A stretch of 64,000 bases of DNA, taken from positions 186,001-250,000 of the forward strand of contig NZ_CADFEI010000010.1 in the NCBI RefSeq assembly GCF_902833225.1, written 5' to 3'. Of this stretch, positions 41,262 through 50,558 are shown one piece after another (the first letter of the stretch is position 1; each line of letters starts with the position of its first letter). Source of the DNA: Burkholderia sp. BCC1644. Lineage in GTDB: Bacteria; Pseudomonadota; Gammaproteobacteria; Burkholderiales; Burkholderiaceae. The notes beneath the pieces were generated by a model. That model saw only the letters and a program-made list of their open reading frames with translations, ran no database searches and had not been told where the DNA came from. Made by a program: the position numbers and the translations under genes.

Positions 41262-42017
41262 TCAAGCCGTCTTCTTCGCCAGCCCAAGGTACGTTTCGAT
41301 CACACGCGGATTCTGCGCGAGTTCGGCAGCCGGCCCTTCCAGTGCAAACTCACCGGTCTCCAGCACATAGCCGTAGTCCGAGATCTGCAACGCAGCCCGT
41401 GCGTTCTGCTCGATCAGCAACGTCGCCACGCCCGTACCGCGCAACGCGCTGATGATATGAAAGATCTCCTTCACGATCAGCGGCGCGAGCCCGAGGCTTG
41501 GCTCGTCGAGCATCAGCAGGTCGGGCTTGCCCATCAGCGCGCGGCCGACCGCGAGCATCTGCCGCTCGCCGCCTGACAGCGTGCCGGCCGCCTGCTTGCG
41601 GCGCTCCTTCAGCCGCGGAAACAGTGCAAACACGTGATCGAGCTGGTCGAGGAAGTTCGATTCGCCCGCCAGCTTGCGCCGATACGCCCCCAACACGAGG
41701 TTGTCTTCAACCGTCATCGTGCTGAACAGCTCGCGCTTTTCCGGTACGAGGCACATCCCGCGCGCGACACGCTGCTCGACCGGCAACGCGCCGACATCGT
41801 TGCCGCGATACACGACCGCACCCGACGCATGCCCCGTCACCGGCAACGCACCCATGATCGCGTTCAGCAGCGTCGACTTGCCGGCGCCGTTCGGGCCGAT
41901 CACGCTGACGATCTGCCCGGCGCCGACCTTGATCGCCGCGCCGTGCAGTGCTTCCACCTTCCCGTACCGGACCGCCAGCCCGCGCACTTCGAGAATCGGC
42001 ATTGTCGTGCCCGTCAT
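41262..42017 (-). CDS. livF: Branched-chain amino-acid ABC transporter ATPase LivF (operon 1)
   Basis: A 251-residue ABC ATPase. Walker A is [19 protein letters not shown], the signature is [19 protein letters not shown], Walker B is [13 protein letters not shown], and the switch His is present in the LivF-typical [10 protein letters not shown] context, where Asn follows Gln. Its ATG overlaps the LivMG stop by one base (TGATG) behind GGAG, so it is translated with it. Last gene before the parS-containing terminator. Confidence 0.93.
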   Translation of the reverse strand: MTGTTMPILEVRGLAVRYGKVEALHGAAIKVGAGQIVSVIGPNGAGKSTLLNAIMGALPVTGHASGAVVYRGNDVGALPVEQRVARGMCLVPEKRELFSTMTVEDNLVLGAYRRKLAGESNFLDQLDHVFALFPRLKERRKQAAGTLSGGERQMLAVGRALMGKPDLLMLDEPSLGLAPLIVKEIFHIISALRGTGVATLLIEQNARAALQISDYGYVLETGEFALEGPAAELAQNPRVIETYLGLAKKTA

Positions 42018-43801
42018 CACTCCACCCCGCCCAGATACGCTTCGAGCACGGCCGGGTCCTGCTGCACATCTTGAGGCAGCCCTTCCGCGATCCGCGTGCC
42101 GAACTCCATCACCACCAGCCGGTCGGTGAGATTCATCACGAAATCCATGTCATGTTCCACGAGCAACACGCTCATGCCTTCGGCCTTCAGCCGTCGCAGC
42201 AGGTCGGCGAGTTGCTGCTTCTCCTGGTAACGCAGCCCCGCCGCCGGCTCGTCGAGCAGCAGCAGCGTCGGATCGCAGCACAGCGCGCGTGCGATTTCGA
42301 GAATCCGCTGCTGGCCGAGCGCGAGGCTGCCCGCTTCGTCGTACATGTGCTTTTCAAGCCCTACGCGGCGGATCTGGCGTGCGGCCTCGGCCAGCAGCTG
42401 CGCCTCCTCGTGCGCGTTGAGCCGCGCGATGCTGCGCCAGACGCCCGTATGGCCACGCAGATGCGCACCGATCGCGACGTTCTCGAGCACCGTCATCGCC
42501 GGCAGCAGCTTCACGTGCTGGAACGTGCGGCCGATGCCGCGGCGGACGATCTGGCGCGACGTGAGCCCGTCGATGCGCTCGCCACGGAACGTAATCGTGC
42601 CGCCCGTCGGCTTCAGCACGCCCGTCACGAGGTTGAACGTAGTCGACTTGCCGGCGCCATTCGGGCCGATCAGCCCGATGATCTGCCCCGCTTTCACATC
42701 GAAGCTGACGTCGTTGACGGCCACGAGCCCGCCGAACTGCTTGCGCGCGTTGTCGACGACGAGCAGCGGCTCGCCGGCCACCGGCTTCGCACGCTGCGGC
42801 AGCGGATCGGCCTGCTCGGGCACGTGCGCGCGCGGCCCGCGCGGGAACAGCCTCGCAACGAACGGCCAGACGCCCTGGCGCGCGTACTGCAGCAGCAGCA
42901 CCATCAGCACGCCGAACACAATGATCTCGAAGTTGCCTTCCGACCCGAGCAGCTTCGGCAGCAGCGTCTGCAGGTAGTCCTGCAGCACGGTGAGGATCGC
43001 CGCGCCGAGCACCGCGCCCCACACGTGCGACACACCGCCGACCACGGCCATGAACAGGAATTCGATCCCGTGGTTCAGGCCGAACGGGGTCGGGTTCACC
43101 GCACGCTGCAGATGCGCGTACAGGAAGCCCGACACGGCTGCCAGCACCGCTGCGTAGACGAAGATCACCACGCGCATCCACGCGGTGTTCACGCCCATCG
43201 CCTCGGCCATCACGCCGCCGCCGCGCAGCGCGCGGATCGCGCGTCCCGGGCGGCTGTTCAGCAGGTTCTGCACCGACACGATCGCGGCCAGCACGACGGC
43301 CCAGATCAGGAAGTACAGACTACGGCCGCTTTCGAGCGTGATGCCGAACAGGTTCAGCGCCGGAATCCCGTTGATCCCGTCGTACTTGCCGAGCAGTTCG
43401 AGGTTGCCGAACAGGTAGAACAGCGCGAGGCCCCACGCGATCGTGCCGAGCGGCAGGAAGTGGCCGGACAGCCGCATCGTGACCGCGCCCAGCACGAGCG
43501 CGACAATCGCCGTCAATACGACGCCGACGATCAACGCGAGCCACGGCGACACGCCGTAGCGCGTCGTCAGGAACGCGGTCGCATATGCACCGATGCCGAC
43601 GAACGCGGCCTGGCCGAAGCTCGTCATCCCGCCGACGCCCGTCAGCAGCACAAGCCCGATCGCGACGATCGCATAGAGGCCGATATAGTTCAGCAGCGTG
43701 ATCCAGTACTCGGGCACCTGCAGCGCGCCGGGCAGCACCGGCAACGCGAACAGCACCACGAGAAACACCCAGAAGGTCTTGTTGCGTACCATCGTCTTCA
43801 T
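42017..43801 (-). CDS. LivM-LivG fusion: branched-chain amino-acid permease plus ATPase
   Basis: A 594-residue single-chain fusion. Residues ~1-310 are a LivM permease with about nine helices ([20 protein letters not shown], the coupling-helix region [20 protein letters not shown]). A ~30-residue Pro/Arg linker leads to a complete LivG ATPase from ~345: Walker [18 protein letters not shown] (379-387 core), signature [16 protein letters not shown] (LALGQ in place of LSGGQ), and Walker [12 protein letters not shown]. The start at 43801 is 4 bp past the livH stop, with GAGGAG upstream. Such fusions occur in Burkholderiales but are a minority form. Confidence 0.93.
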   Translation of the reverse strand: MKTMVRNKTFWVFLVVLFALPVLPGALQVPEYWITLLNYIGLYAIVAIGLVLLTGVGGMTSFGQAAFVGIGAYATAFLTTRYGVSPWLALIVGVVLTAIVALVLGAVTMRLSGHFLPLGTIAWGLALFYLFGNLELLGKYDGINGIPALNLFGITLESGRSLYFLIWAVVLAAIVSVQNLLNSRPGRAIRALRGGGVMAEAMGVNTAWMRVVIFVYAAVLAAVSGFLYAHLQRAVNPTPFGLNHGIEFLFMAVVGGVSHVWGAVLGAAILTVLQDYLQTLLPKLLGSEGNFEIIVFGVLMVLLLQYARQGVWPFVARLFPRGPRAHVPEQADPLPQRAKPVAGEPLLVVDNARKQFGGLVAVNDVSFDVKAGQIIGLIGPNGAGKSTTFNLVTGVLKPTGGTITFRGERIDGLTSRQIVRRGIGRTFQHVKLLPAMTVLENVAIGAHLRGHTGVWRSIARLNAHEEAQLLAEAARQIRRVGLEKHMYDEAGSLALGQQRILEIARALCCDPTLLLLDEPAAGLRYQEKQQLADLLRRLKAEGMSVLLVEHDMDFVMNLTDRLVVMEFGTRIAEGLPQDVQQDPAVLEAYLGGVE

Positions 43802-43805
43802 CGCG

Positions 43806-44861
43806 TCACTCCTCTTCCTCTTCCGCATGCGGCGTCACGAAGCTCCGCCACAGCAGCACCGGAATGATCAGCGTGAACACGATGACCTCCTTGTACGCGC
43901 TCGCCCAGAACGACGAATAGGATTCGAGTACGCCGACGAGCAGCGAACCGGCGGCCGCGAGCGGATAGCTGACGAGCCCGCCGATGATCGCGCCGACGAA
44001 ACCCTTCAGGCCGATCAGGAAGCCCGAGTCGTAGTAGATCGTCGTCAGCGGGCCGACGAGGATCCCGGACAGCACGCCGAGCCCCGCCGCGAACGTGAAC
44101 GCGAGCCGCCCCGCTTCGGTCGTGCCGATGCCGACCAGCCGCGCGCCGAGCCGGTTCACCGACGTCGCGCGCAGCGCCTTGCCGGCGATCGTGCGGCCGA
44201 AGTACACGTAGAGCGCACCGATCAGCACGAGCGCCGTGACGACGACCAGGACACTCTGCACCGACACCGTCATGCTGCCGATCGCGAGCGACGCATCCGA
44301 GAAACCGTTGGTGCGCGAGCCTTCCGCGCCGAACATCACGAGCCCGAGGCCGACCATCGCGAAGTGGACGGCAACCGACACGATCAGCAGCAGCAGCGTC
44401 GTGCCTTCGGCGATCGGCTGGTAGACGAGCCGGTAGACGAACGGCCCCATCGGCACGACGATCGCGAGCGTCAGTGCGATCTGCGCAAGCATCGGCATCG
44501 GCTGAGCGGCAAAGCTGCGCGTGATCGCGAACACCGCGAGCGGCAGCAGGATGTAGCGGCTACCGAGCGTCGCGAGCGTGCGGCCGAGTTGATGGCGGCG
44601 TTCGCGATGCCGGATCAGGCCGCCGACTTCGAGCAGGAAGCACGCGATGCCCATCACGAACAGCAGCCAGCAGGTGGCGGGAAATTTTTGCGCCTGTAAC
44701 GCGGCAAGCGTCAGCGCACCGTAGGCGACGAATTCGCCCTGGGGAATGAAGATCACCCGCGTGACGGAAAACACCAGCACGAGCGCCAGAGACAGCAATG
44801 CATAAATGGCGCCGGTCGTGATGCCGTCTTGCGCGAGGATCGCCGCAATCGAGAGATCCAT
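43806..44861 (-). CDS. livH: Branched-chain amino-acid ABC permease LivH (operon 1)
   Basis: A 351-residue membrane protein, longer than the usual ~300. Hydrophobic helices run throughout, from DGITTGAIYALLSLALVLVF to EVIVFTLIIPVLLW. The cytoplasmic coupling segment GKALRATSVNRLGARLVGIG is intact. Extra length lies in an inserted segment around GGLIRHRERRHQLGRTLATL. It ends in a Glu5 tail. Start 44861 (MDLSIAAILAQ) fits LivH; the longer frame to 44978 has no family support. Confidence 0.9.
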   Translation of the reverse strand: MDLSIAAILAQDGITTGAIYALLSLALVLVFSVTRVIFIPQGEFVAYGALTLAALQAQKFPATCWLLFVMGIACFLLEVGGLIRHRERRHQLGRTLATLGSRYILLPLAVFAITRSFAAQPMPMLAQIALTLAIVVPMGPFVYRLVYQPIAEGTTLLLLIVSVAVHFAMVGLGLVMFGAEGSRTNGFSDASLAIGSMTVSVQSVLVVVTALVLIGALYVYFGRTIAGKALRATSVNRLGARLVGIGTTEAGRLAFTFAAGLGVLSGILVGPLTTIYYDSGFLIGLKGFVGAIIGGLVSYPLAAAGSLLVGVLESYSSFWASAYKEVIVFTLIIPVLLWRSFVTPHAEEEEE

Positions 44862-45061
44862 ACGTTTCGTGTATCGAGAATGCTGCGGAGAAACGAAAGA
44901 CGGATACGGCCGGGGCGCGGACGACACGCCAGGCGCGTCACGCGCCATGTGTCGGGCCCCGGACGTTCCAGGCGGCATGGGTGCGGGCCCGTCAGGCCCG
45001 GCGCCCTGCCGACGGCATGCGCAGCGCCGTTCGCGCCGCGCACGCCGGTTTCACGTGATGC

Positions 45062-46219
45062 TTACTCGGCCTGCAGCTTCCACTTGCCGTCGACGATCTG
45101 CACCATCACGCGCGCACGCGTGTCGAAGCCGTTGTGATCGGTCGCCGTCATGTTGATCACGCCGTGCGACACGGGCAGGTCCTTCACGTTTTCGAGCGAC
45201 GCTCGCAGCGCTTCGCGGAATGCCTCGGTGCCCGGCTGGCCCTTCTTCAGCGCGTCCGGAATCGCCCGCTGCAGCAGCAGCCCCGCATCCCACGCATGGC
45301 CGCCGAACGTCGCCAGCGAGCCCGCGCCGTAGGCCTTCTCATACGCGGCCTTGTAGCCGAGCGCCGGCTTCTTCACCGGATTCGAATCGGGCAGCTGGTC
45401 GGTCACGAGCACCGGGCCGGCCGGCAGGATCTCGCCTTCGCAATCCTTGCCGCACACACGCAGGAAGTCGTTGTTCGCGACGCCGTGCGTCTGGTACACC
45501 TTGCCCTTGTAGCCGCGCTCCTTCAGCGTCTTCGCCGGCAGCGCCGCCGGCGTGCCCGAGCCGGCGATCAGCACTGCATCCGGGTTCGAGCCCATCAGCT
45601 TCAGCACCTGCCCCATCACCGACGCGTCGGTGCGGTTGAAGCGCTCGTTCGACACGACCTTCAGGCCGTTCTTCGCGGCCGCCGCGTTGAACGTGTTGTA
45701 CCAGCTGTCGCCGTACGCATCGGCGAAGCCGATGAAGCCGACCGTCTTCACGCCGTGCTTCGCCATGTAGCCGGCGATCGCGTCGGCCATCAACTGGTCG
45801 TTCTGCGGCACCTTGAACATCCACGCGCGCTTCGCGTCCATCGGCGCAATGATCTGCGCGCTCGCCGCGAGCGAGATCGTCGGCGTCTTGCCCTGCGACA
45901 CGGGATCGAGCATCGCGAGCGAGTTCGGCGTGACGGACGAGCCGATGATCGCGTCGACATGATCCTCGTCGATCAGCTTGCGCACGTTCTGCACCGCGCG
46001 GCTCGTATCGGAGGCGTCATCCAGCACGATGTACTGCACGCTCTTGCCCGCGATTTCCTTCGGCAGCAGCGCGATCGTGTTCTTTTCCGGAATCCCGAGC
46101 GATGCGGCCGGCCCGGTGGCCGACAGCGTCACGCCGATCTTCACCTGCGCCGACGCCGTTGCCGCCGCGCACACGAGGCCCGCGGCAAGCACGGCCTCCA
46201 TCCATCGATTCATCTTCAT
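45062..46219 (-). CDS. Branched-chain amino-acid-type ABC substrate-binding protein (operon 1)
   Basis: A 385-residue periplasmic protein. The signal peptide ends at ATASAQ, and the mature chain starts VKIGVTLSATGPAASLGIPE. Later blocks VQNVRKLIDEDHVDAIIGSS and FIGFADAYGDSWYNTFNAAA are typical of LivJ/LivK-like proteins. Many relatives bind aromatic acids or amides rather than Leu/Ile/Val, so the ligand is open. GGAGACAACGTAA precedes the ATG. It heads operon 1, 200 bp before livH. Confidence 0.9.
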   Translation of the reverse strand: MKMNRWMEAVLAAGLVCAAATASAQVKIGVTLSATGPAASLGIPEKNTIALLPKEIAGKSVQYIVLDDASDTSRAVQNVRKLIDEDHVDAIIGSSVTPNSLAMLDPVSQGKTPTISLAASAQIIAPMDAKRAWMFKVPQNDQLMADAIAGYMAKHGVKTVGFIGFADAYGDSWYNTFNAAAAKNGLKVVSNERFNRTDASVMGQVLKLMGSNPDAVLIAGSGTPAALPAKTLKERGYKGKVYQTHGVANNDFLRVCGKDCEGEILPAGPVLVTDQLPDSNPVKKPALGYKAAYEKAYGAGSLATFGGHAWDAGLLLQRAIPDALKKGQPGTEAFREALRASLENVKDLPVSHGVINMTATDHNGFDTRARVMVQIVDGKWKLQAE

Positions 46220-47000
46220 TTACGTTGTCTCCAAACGCTGCTCGAAAAAGCCACGGGTCGCTCGGCGGCTCCCGGTCCCCAAACAAGTTAATATCTTAAT
46301 TATCTCGCTCAGCCGCGCCCATGCTCGTTTTCCCGTGAAACGCCGCACCCATGCGCCCCACGCCGGCCGAAACGGTCGTTCGACCGTCACGATGCGCAGC
46401 AGCAGTGTCGTCAGGATGAAGACGGCGAAGAAATGCAGGATCGTGCGGGAGATCGATGCGGGCGCAACGATAGCGGGAAGGCATGCCGATCCGGCCGGAT
46501 ATGGCCGAGTACATGCGCGGTGAAACGTCGGAAAACCGGCGGGTCATGAGGATGCGGATACGGATGCGAGCGCAACGACCCGGGATGGCGTCGCAACGCG
46601 CATACAGGCCGCAGAACGGCTCGGGATAGCCGCGAAGACCTGTCCCCCACCCCGCGACGAACGAGCGGCGCCAGCCGCCCCTCCTGCCCCGAACCATCGT
46701 CCTGCGCTGCTCATCCAACCGTACTCCCTCTTCTGCATTCTGCTTGTAGGAGAACTGCCGACCGTTTTCCCGACCGCTCGGTCGGCGAAAGCTGAGTGTA
46801 ACGGACGCGTTTCGCGCACGCCAACCGGGTAAGCCCGGACAGCGTGTGCGCAATGGCGCGCTGTCTGCGAACGAATCACGGAAACGGGAAAAACGAAGGG
46901 ACGACGCGAAGCGCGGAAGAGAGGCGGTGCGAATGCAGGCGCGCGACAGGATGATCGCGCAGGCCGATGCACCATCGGGGGAAATCCGTGCACGCAAATG
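46220..47000. other. Gap between the two liv loci, no convincing gene
   Basis: About 0.8 kb upstream of operon 1. Several overlapping minus-strand frames are open, but have skewed Arg/Ser composition, no family motif and no good ribosome site. The one clear element is a TetR-type palindrome at 46770-46785. The promoter of operon 1 is presumably here but was not identified. Confidence 0.55.
46770..46785. promoter_or_regulatory. TetR-type operator palindrome
   Basis: CCGACCGCTCGGTCGG is a 16-bp perfect palindrome with a further half-site CCGACCG 12 bp away (46758-46764). This pattern is common for TetR-family regulators. It lies 550 bp upstream of operon 1; no TetR gene is near, so its partner is unknown. 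Confidence 0.5.
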
Positions 47001-47035
47001 AAAAAGCGCTGTTGGATTCCGTCCAACAGCGCTTT
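47001..47035 (-). terminator. Strong intrinsic terminator
   Basis: AAAGCGCTGTTGGA and TCCAACAGCGCTTT form a perfect 14-bp stem with a 5-nt loop (47003-47035), followed on the minus strand by TTTTTC. It ends the candidate small RNA and can also stop read-through from the second liv operon. Confidence 0.9.
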
Positions 47036-47111
47036 GGGGTCCGGGCACTTTGTGCCTCGATTGTCTCCTCGTTCTCCACCTGCAAATTCGTTTCGCGGTG
47101 CATCAGAACTA
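47001..47111 (-). ncRNA. Candidate small RNA of about 110 nt
   Basis: A minus-strand promoter (47118-47146) predicts a start near 47111, and a 14-bp-stem terminator ends at 47001, giving a ~110-nt transcript. Inside are a purine-rich single-stranded stretch containing GGAGAACGAGGAGA and a small hairpin GGCAC-AAA-GTGCC. A frame beginning MHRETNLQVENE starts in it but runs through the terminator, so coding is unlikely. I recognise no Rfam family from memory. Targets are unknown; the unit may act in trans or lead into the region downstream. Confidence 0.55.
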
Positions 47112-47117
47112 GGGTGA

Positions 47118-47146
47118 ATCTTAAAGAGGCTTAAGCACCGCGGCAA
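47118..47146 (-). promoter_or_regulatory. Promoter of the candidate small RNA
   Basis: Minus-strand -35 TTGCCG (47141-47146), 17-bp spacer, -10 TAAGAT (47118-47123). Four of six bases match consensus at each element and the spacing is ideal. Confidence 0.6.
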
Positions 47147-47294
47147 CTTAGCATTTACCCCTATGGTGCATCGCCGCACGAAAATGGGGCATCAGCGTGC
47201 CGCGCGGCGCCGGCCCGAGCCCGCTGCAACGCCCTTCCGGAGCATGCCGGATGGTGCTTCGCATCAACGCCCCGGTGACGCGCGCCGCACGCAC

Positions 47295-48272
47295 TCACGA
47301 CGCCCTGAGCGGCTTGATCCGCGCGACCATCTCGCCGACGATGCCGCGCCGGAACGCAAGCACGCACGCGATGAAGATCAGCCCCGTGACGATCGTCGCC
47401 GATTCGCCGAGCGAGTGGAACCACGCGACGCCCGTCGTCGACGCGAGCCATTCGCCGATATCGCCGAGCCGGTCTTCCAGCGCGACGATCAGCGCCGCGC
47501 CCAGCAGCGGCCCGAACAGCGTGCCCATCCCGCCGACCAGCGTCATCAGCACGACGAGGCCCGACATCGTCCAGTACGCGTCCGACAGCGTCTCGAAGCC
47601 GAGCACGAGCACCTTCAGCGAGCCGGCCAGCCCCGCGAGCCCCGCCGACAGGATGAACGCGAGCAGCTTGAAGCGGTCGGTGTCGTAGCCGAGCGAGATC
47701 GCGCGCGCTTCGTTCTCCTTGATGGCGACGAGCACCTGGCCGAACGGCGAATGGACGACCCGCACGATGAACGCGCAAGCGGCGACGACCACCGCGAGCA
47801 CGACGTAATACAGCGCGACGTCGTTCGACAGGTCGAGCAGCCCGAACAGGTGGCCGCGCGGCACGCCCTGCAGGCCGTCCTCGCCGTGCGTAAACGGCGC
47901 CTGCAGGTAGATGAAGTAGACCATCTGCGCGAACGCGAGCGTGATCATCGCGAAGTAGATGCCCTGCCGGCGAATCGCGAACAGCCCGACGACGAGCCCG
48001 AGCAGCGTCGCGGCAACGGTGCCGGTCAGCACGCCGAGTTCCGGCGTGAAGCCGAGCGTCTGCATCGAATAGCCGGTCGCGTAGCCGGCCGTCGCGAGAA
48101 ACATCGCATGGCCGAACGACAGCAGCCCCGTATAGCCGATCAGCAGGTTGAACGCGGCCGCGAACAGCGCGAACGTGAGCACCTTCATCACGAACACCGG
48201 ATACGCGCCGATGAACGGCGCGGCGAGCAGTGCGGCGAGCAGCAGGCCGTAGAGCACTTTTCTCTGCATCAT
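47295..48272 (-). CDS. livM: Branched-chain amino-acid ABC permease LivM (operon 2)
   Basis: A 325-residue membrane protein with about nine helices. LLIGYTGLLSFGHAMFLATA and the coupling segment FGQVLVAIKENEARAISLGY are the LivM family blocks; VVLMTLVGGMGTLFGPLLGA follows. Its ATG overlaps the livH stop (ATGATG over TGA) with AAGGA upstream, so it is coupled. The same frame stays open far upstream inside livH, which is a shadow. Last gene of operon 2. Confidence 0.93.
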   Translation of the reverse strand: MMQRKVLYGLLLAALLAAPFIGAYPVFVMKVLTFALFAAAFNLLIGYTGLLSFGHAMFLATAGYATGYSMQTLGFTPELGVLTGTVAATLLGLVVGLFAIRRQGIYFAMITLAFAQMVYFIYLQAPFTHGEDGLQGVPRGHLFGLLDLSNDVALYYVVLAVVVAACAFIVRVVHSPFGQVLVAIKENEARAISLGYDTDRFKLLAFILSAGLAGLAGSLKVLVLGFETLSDAYWTMSGLVVLMTLVGGMGTLFGPLLGAALIVALEDRLGDIGEWLASTTGVAWFHSLGESATIVTGLIFIACVLAFRRGIVGEMVARIKPLRAS

Positions 48273-49153
48273 TTTTCCTTGCCGAAGAGGCCCGCCGGGC
48301 GGAACAGCAGCACGATCGCCATGATCACGAACACGACGGTGGCCGACGCTTCGGGATAGAACACGCGCGTGAAGCCCTCGATCACGCCGAGCAGCAGTCC
48401 CGTGACGATCGAGCCGAGGATCGAGCCCATCCCGCCGATCACGACCACCGCGAACACGGTGATGATCATCGGCTGCCCCATCAGCGGCGACACCTGGATC
48501 ACCGGCGCGGCCAGCACGCCCGCGAATGCGGCGAGCGCGACGCCGAAGCCGTAGGTGAGCGTGATCATCATCGGCACGTTCACGCCGAACGCCTCGACGA
48601 GCTTCGGGTTCTCGGTACCCGCGCGCAGGTACGCACCGAGACGCGTCTTCTCGATCACGAACCATGTCGCGAGACACACCGCGAGCGACGCGACGACGAC
48701 CCACGCGCGATAGTTCGGCAGGAACATGAAGCCGAGGTTGGTGGCGCCGGACAGCTGCGACGGCACGTCGTACGGCTGGCCCGACGATCCGTAGATCGAC
48801 CGGAACACGCCTTCGACGACCAGCGTGAGGCCGAACGTGAGCAACAGCCCGTACAGGTGATCGAGCTTGTACAGCCAGCGCAGCATCGAGCGTTCGATCG
48901 CGATCCCGAACGCGCCAACCACCAGCGGCGCCAGCACGAGCATCGCCCAGTACGGCAGCCCGAAGTACGACAGGCCCATCCACGCGAGCATCGCACCCAG
49001 CATGAACAGCGCGCCGTGCGCGAAGTTGATCACGTTGAGCAGCCCGAAGATCACCGCGAGCCCGAGGCTCAGGATCGCGTAGAACGAGCCGTTGACGAGC
49101 CCGAGCAGCAACTGGCTCAGCATCGCCGGCAACGGAATGCCAAAGATTTCCAT
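48269..49153 (-). CDS. livH: Branched-chain amino-acid ABC permease LivH (operon 2)
   Basis: A 294-residue membrane protein of usual LivH length. LLGLVNGSFYAILSLGLAVI, NFAHGALFMLGAMLAWMG and TRLGAYLRAGTENPKLVEAF (coupling region) are standard. VVIGGMGSILGSIVTGLLLG is the conserved C-terminal block. It lies between the binding-protein gene and livM. Confidence 0.93.
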   Translation of the reverse strand: MEIFGIPLPAMLSQLLLGLVNGSFYAILSLGLAVIFGLLNVINFAHGALFMLGAMLAWMGLSYFGLPYWAMLVLAPLVVGAFGIAIERSMLRWLYKLDHLYGLLLTFGLTLVVEGVFRSIYGSSGQPYDVPSQLSGATNLGFMFLPNYRAWVVVASLAVCLATWFVIEKTRLGAYLRAGTENPKLVEAFGVNVPMMITLTYGFGVALAAFAGVLAAPVIQVSPLMGQPMIITVFAVVVIGGMGSILGSIVTGLLLGVIEGFTRVFYPEASATVVFVIMAIVLLFRPAGLFGKEK

Positions 49154-49281
49154 CGACTTAGCCGTCAGAATGAGTTTCGTTGCGTGCGCAACCTTTCTGC
49201 ACCATGCACGCGGGCGGCGCAGCGGGCACGTCGCTGCGGCCGCCGCCGAGCGGCGCGCCCGTGCGCGCCGCTACGCCCTGC

Positions 49282-50481
49282 TTACTTCCACAACGCGCAG
49301 CGCGTTTCCTGCTTGGTCCCGAACGCCTGTTCGCCCGGAATCGTCGCGAGCACCTTGTAGTAGTCCCACGGCTCCTTCGATTCCGACGGCTTCTTCACTT
49401 CCATCAGGTACATGTCGTGGATCATGCTGCCGTCCGTGCGGATGTAGCCCTTCGCGTAGAAGTCGTTGATCTTGATCTTCTTCAGCTCGGCCATCACCTT
49501 GTCGGAGTCGGTCGTGCCGGCGGCCTGGACTGCCTTCAGGTAGGTCGTCACCGACGAATAGTCGGCCGCCTGCAGGCTCGACGGCATCTTCTTCATCTTG
49601 CCGAAGTAGCGCTGCGCCCATTGGCGCGACGCCGCGTCGCGGTTCCAGTACCAGCTGTCGGTCAGCACGAGGCCCTGCGTCGTCTCGAGGCCGAGGCTGT
49701 GCACGTCGTCGATGAACATCAGCAGCGCGGCGAGCTTCATCGTCTTCGTGATGCCGAACTCCTTCGCGGCCTTGATCGAGTTGATCGTGTCGCCACCCGC
49801 GTTCGCGAGGCCGAGGATCTGCGCCTTCGACGCCTGCGCCTGCAGCAGGAACGACGAGAAATCCGACGCGGACAGCGGGTGACGCACCGTGCCGAGCACC
49901 TGGCCGCCGTTCGCCTTCACGACATCCGAGGTGTTCTTCTCGAGCGCCTTGCCGAACGCGTAGTCGGCCGTCAGGAAGAACCACGACTTGCCGCCCTGCT
50001 TCACCACCGCCGAACCGGTGCCCTTCGCGAGCGCCATCGTGTCGTACGCGTAGTGGACCGTGTACGGCGTGCACTGCTCGTTGGTCAGCGTGTCGGCGCC
50101 CGCGCCGATGTTGATGTAGACCTTCTTCTTCTCGCCCGCGACCTGGTTCATCGACAGCGCGGTGGCCGAGTTCGTGCCGCCGACCAGCAGGTCGAGCCCG
50201 CCGCGGTCCATCCATTCGCGCGCCTTCGACGCGGCGATGTCAGCCTTGTTCTGGTGGTCGGCGTAGACGACCTCGATCGGCTTGCCGAGCACCTTGCCGC
50301 CGAAGTCGGCGACCGCCATGCGGATCGCTTCGAGGCCGCCCTGCCCGTCGATATCCGCGTAAAGCCCCGACATGTCGGTGATGAAGCCGATCTTCACGGT
50401 ATCCGCCGCGTGTGCGGCGCCGGCGGTGAACGCGGCGGTCGCGAGCGCGAGACAGGCCTGTGCGAGGGTCTTCATTTTCAT
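49282..50481 (-). CDS. ABC substrate-binding protein (operon 2)
   Basis: A 399-residue periplasmic type I binding protein. The signal peptide ends at GAAHAAD; the mature chain begins TVKIGFITDMSGLYADIDGQ. Further blocks: DLLVGGTNSATALSMNQVAG, KSWFFLTADYAFGKALEKNT and LKKIKINDFYAKGYIRTDGS. This subgroup is common next to liv genes in Burkholderia and is often linked to aromatic or short-chain acid uptake; the ligand is unknown. GGAGACGTCA precedes the ATG at 50481. Confidence 0.9.
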   Translation of the reverse strand: MKMKTLAQACLALATAAFTAGAAHAADTVKIGFITDMSGLYADIDGQGGLEAIRMAVADFGGKVLGKPIEVVYADHQNKADIAASKAREWMDRGGLDLLVGGTNSATALSMNQVAGEKKKVYINIGAGADTLTNEQCTPYTVHYAYDTMALAKGTGSAVVKQGGKSWFFLTADYAFGKALEKNTSDVVKANGGQVLGTVRHPLSASDFSSFLLQAQASKAQILGLANAGGDTINSIKAAKEFGITKTMKLAALLMFIDDVHSLGLETTQGLVLTDSWYWNRDAASRQWAQRYFGKMKKMPSSLQAADYSSVTTYLKAVQAAGTTDSDKVMAELKKIKINDFYAKGYIRTDGSMIHDMYLMEVKKPSESKEPWDYYKVLATIPGEQAFGTKQETRCALWK

Positions 50482-50558
50482 TGACGTCTCCTGTTGTTCT
50501 GATGCGTTGTGGTTATTCGAGGGCCGCCACGGCTAGCGGCAAGGGAAACGGGGCGGCG

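Noticed and set aside
45047..45062. GGTTTCACGTGATGCT as a third parS
   Set aside because: Four mismatches to the 16-bp consensus and no palindromic right half.
46296..47179. Overlapping minus-strand frames of 75-250 codons in the inter-liv gap
   Set aside because: Mutually overlapping, Arg/Ser-rich, crossing a strong terminator, with no motif or good ribosome site.
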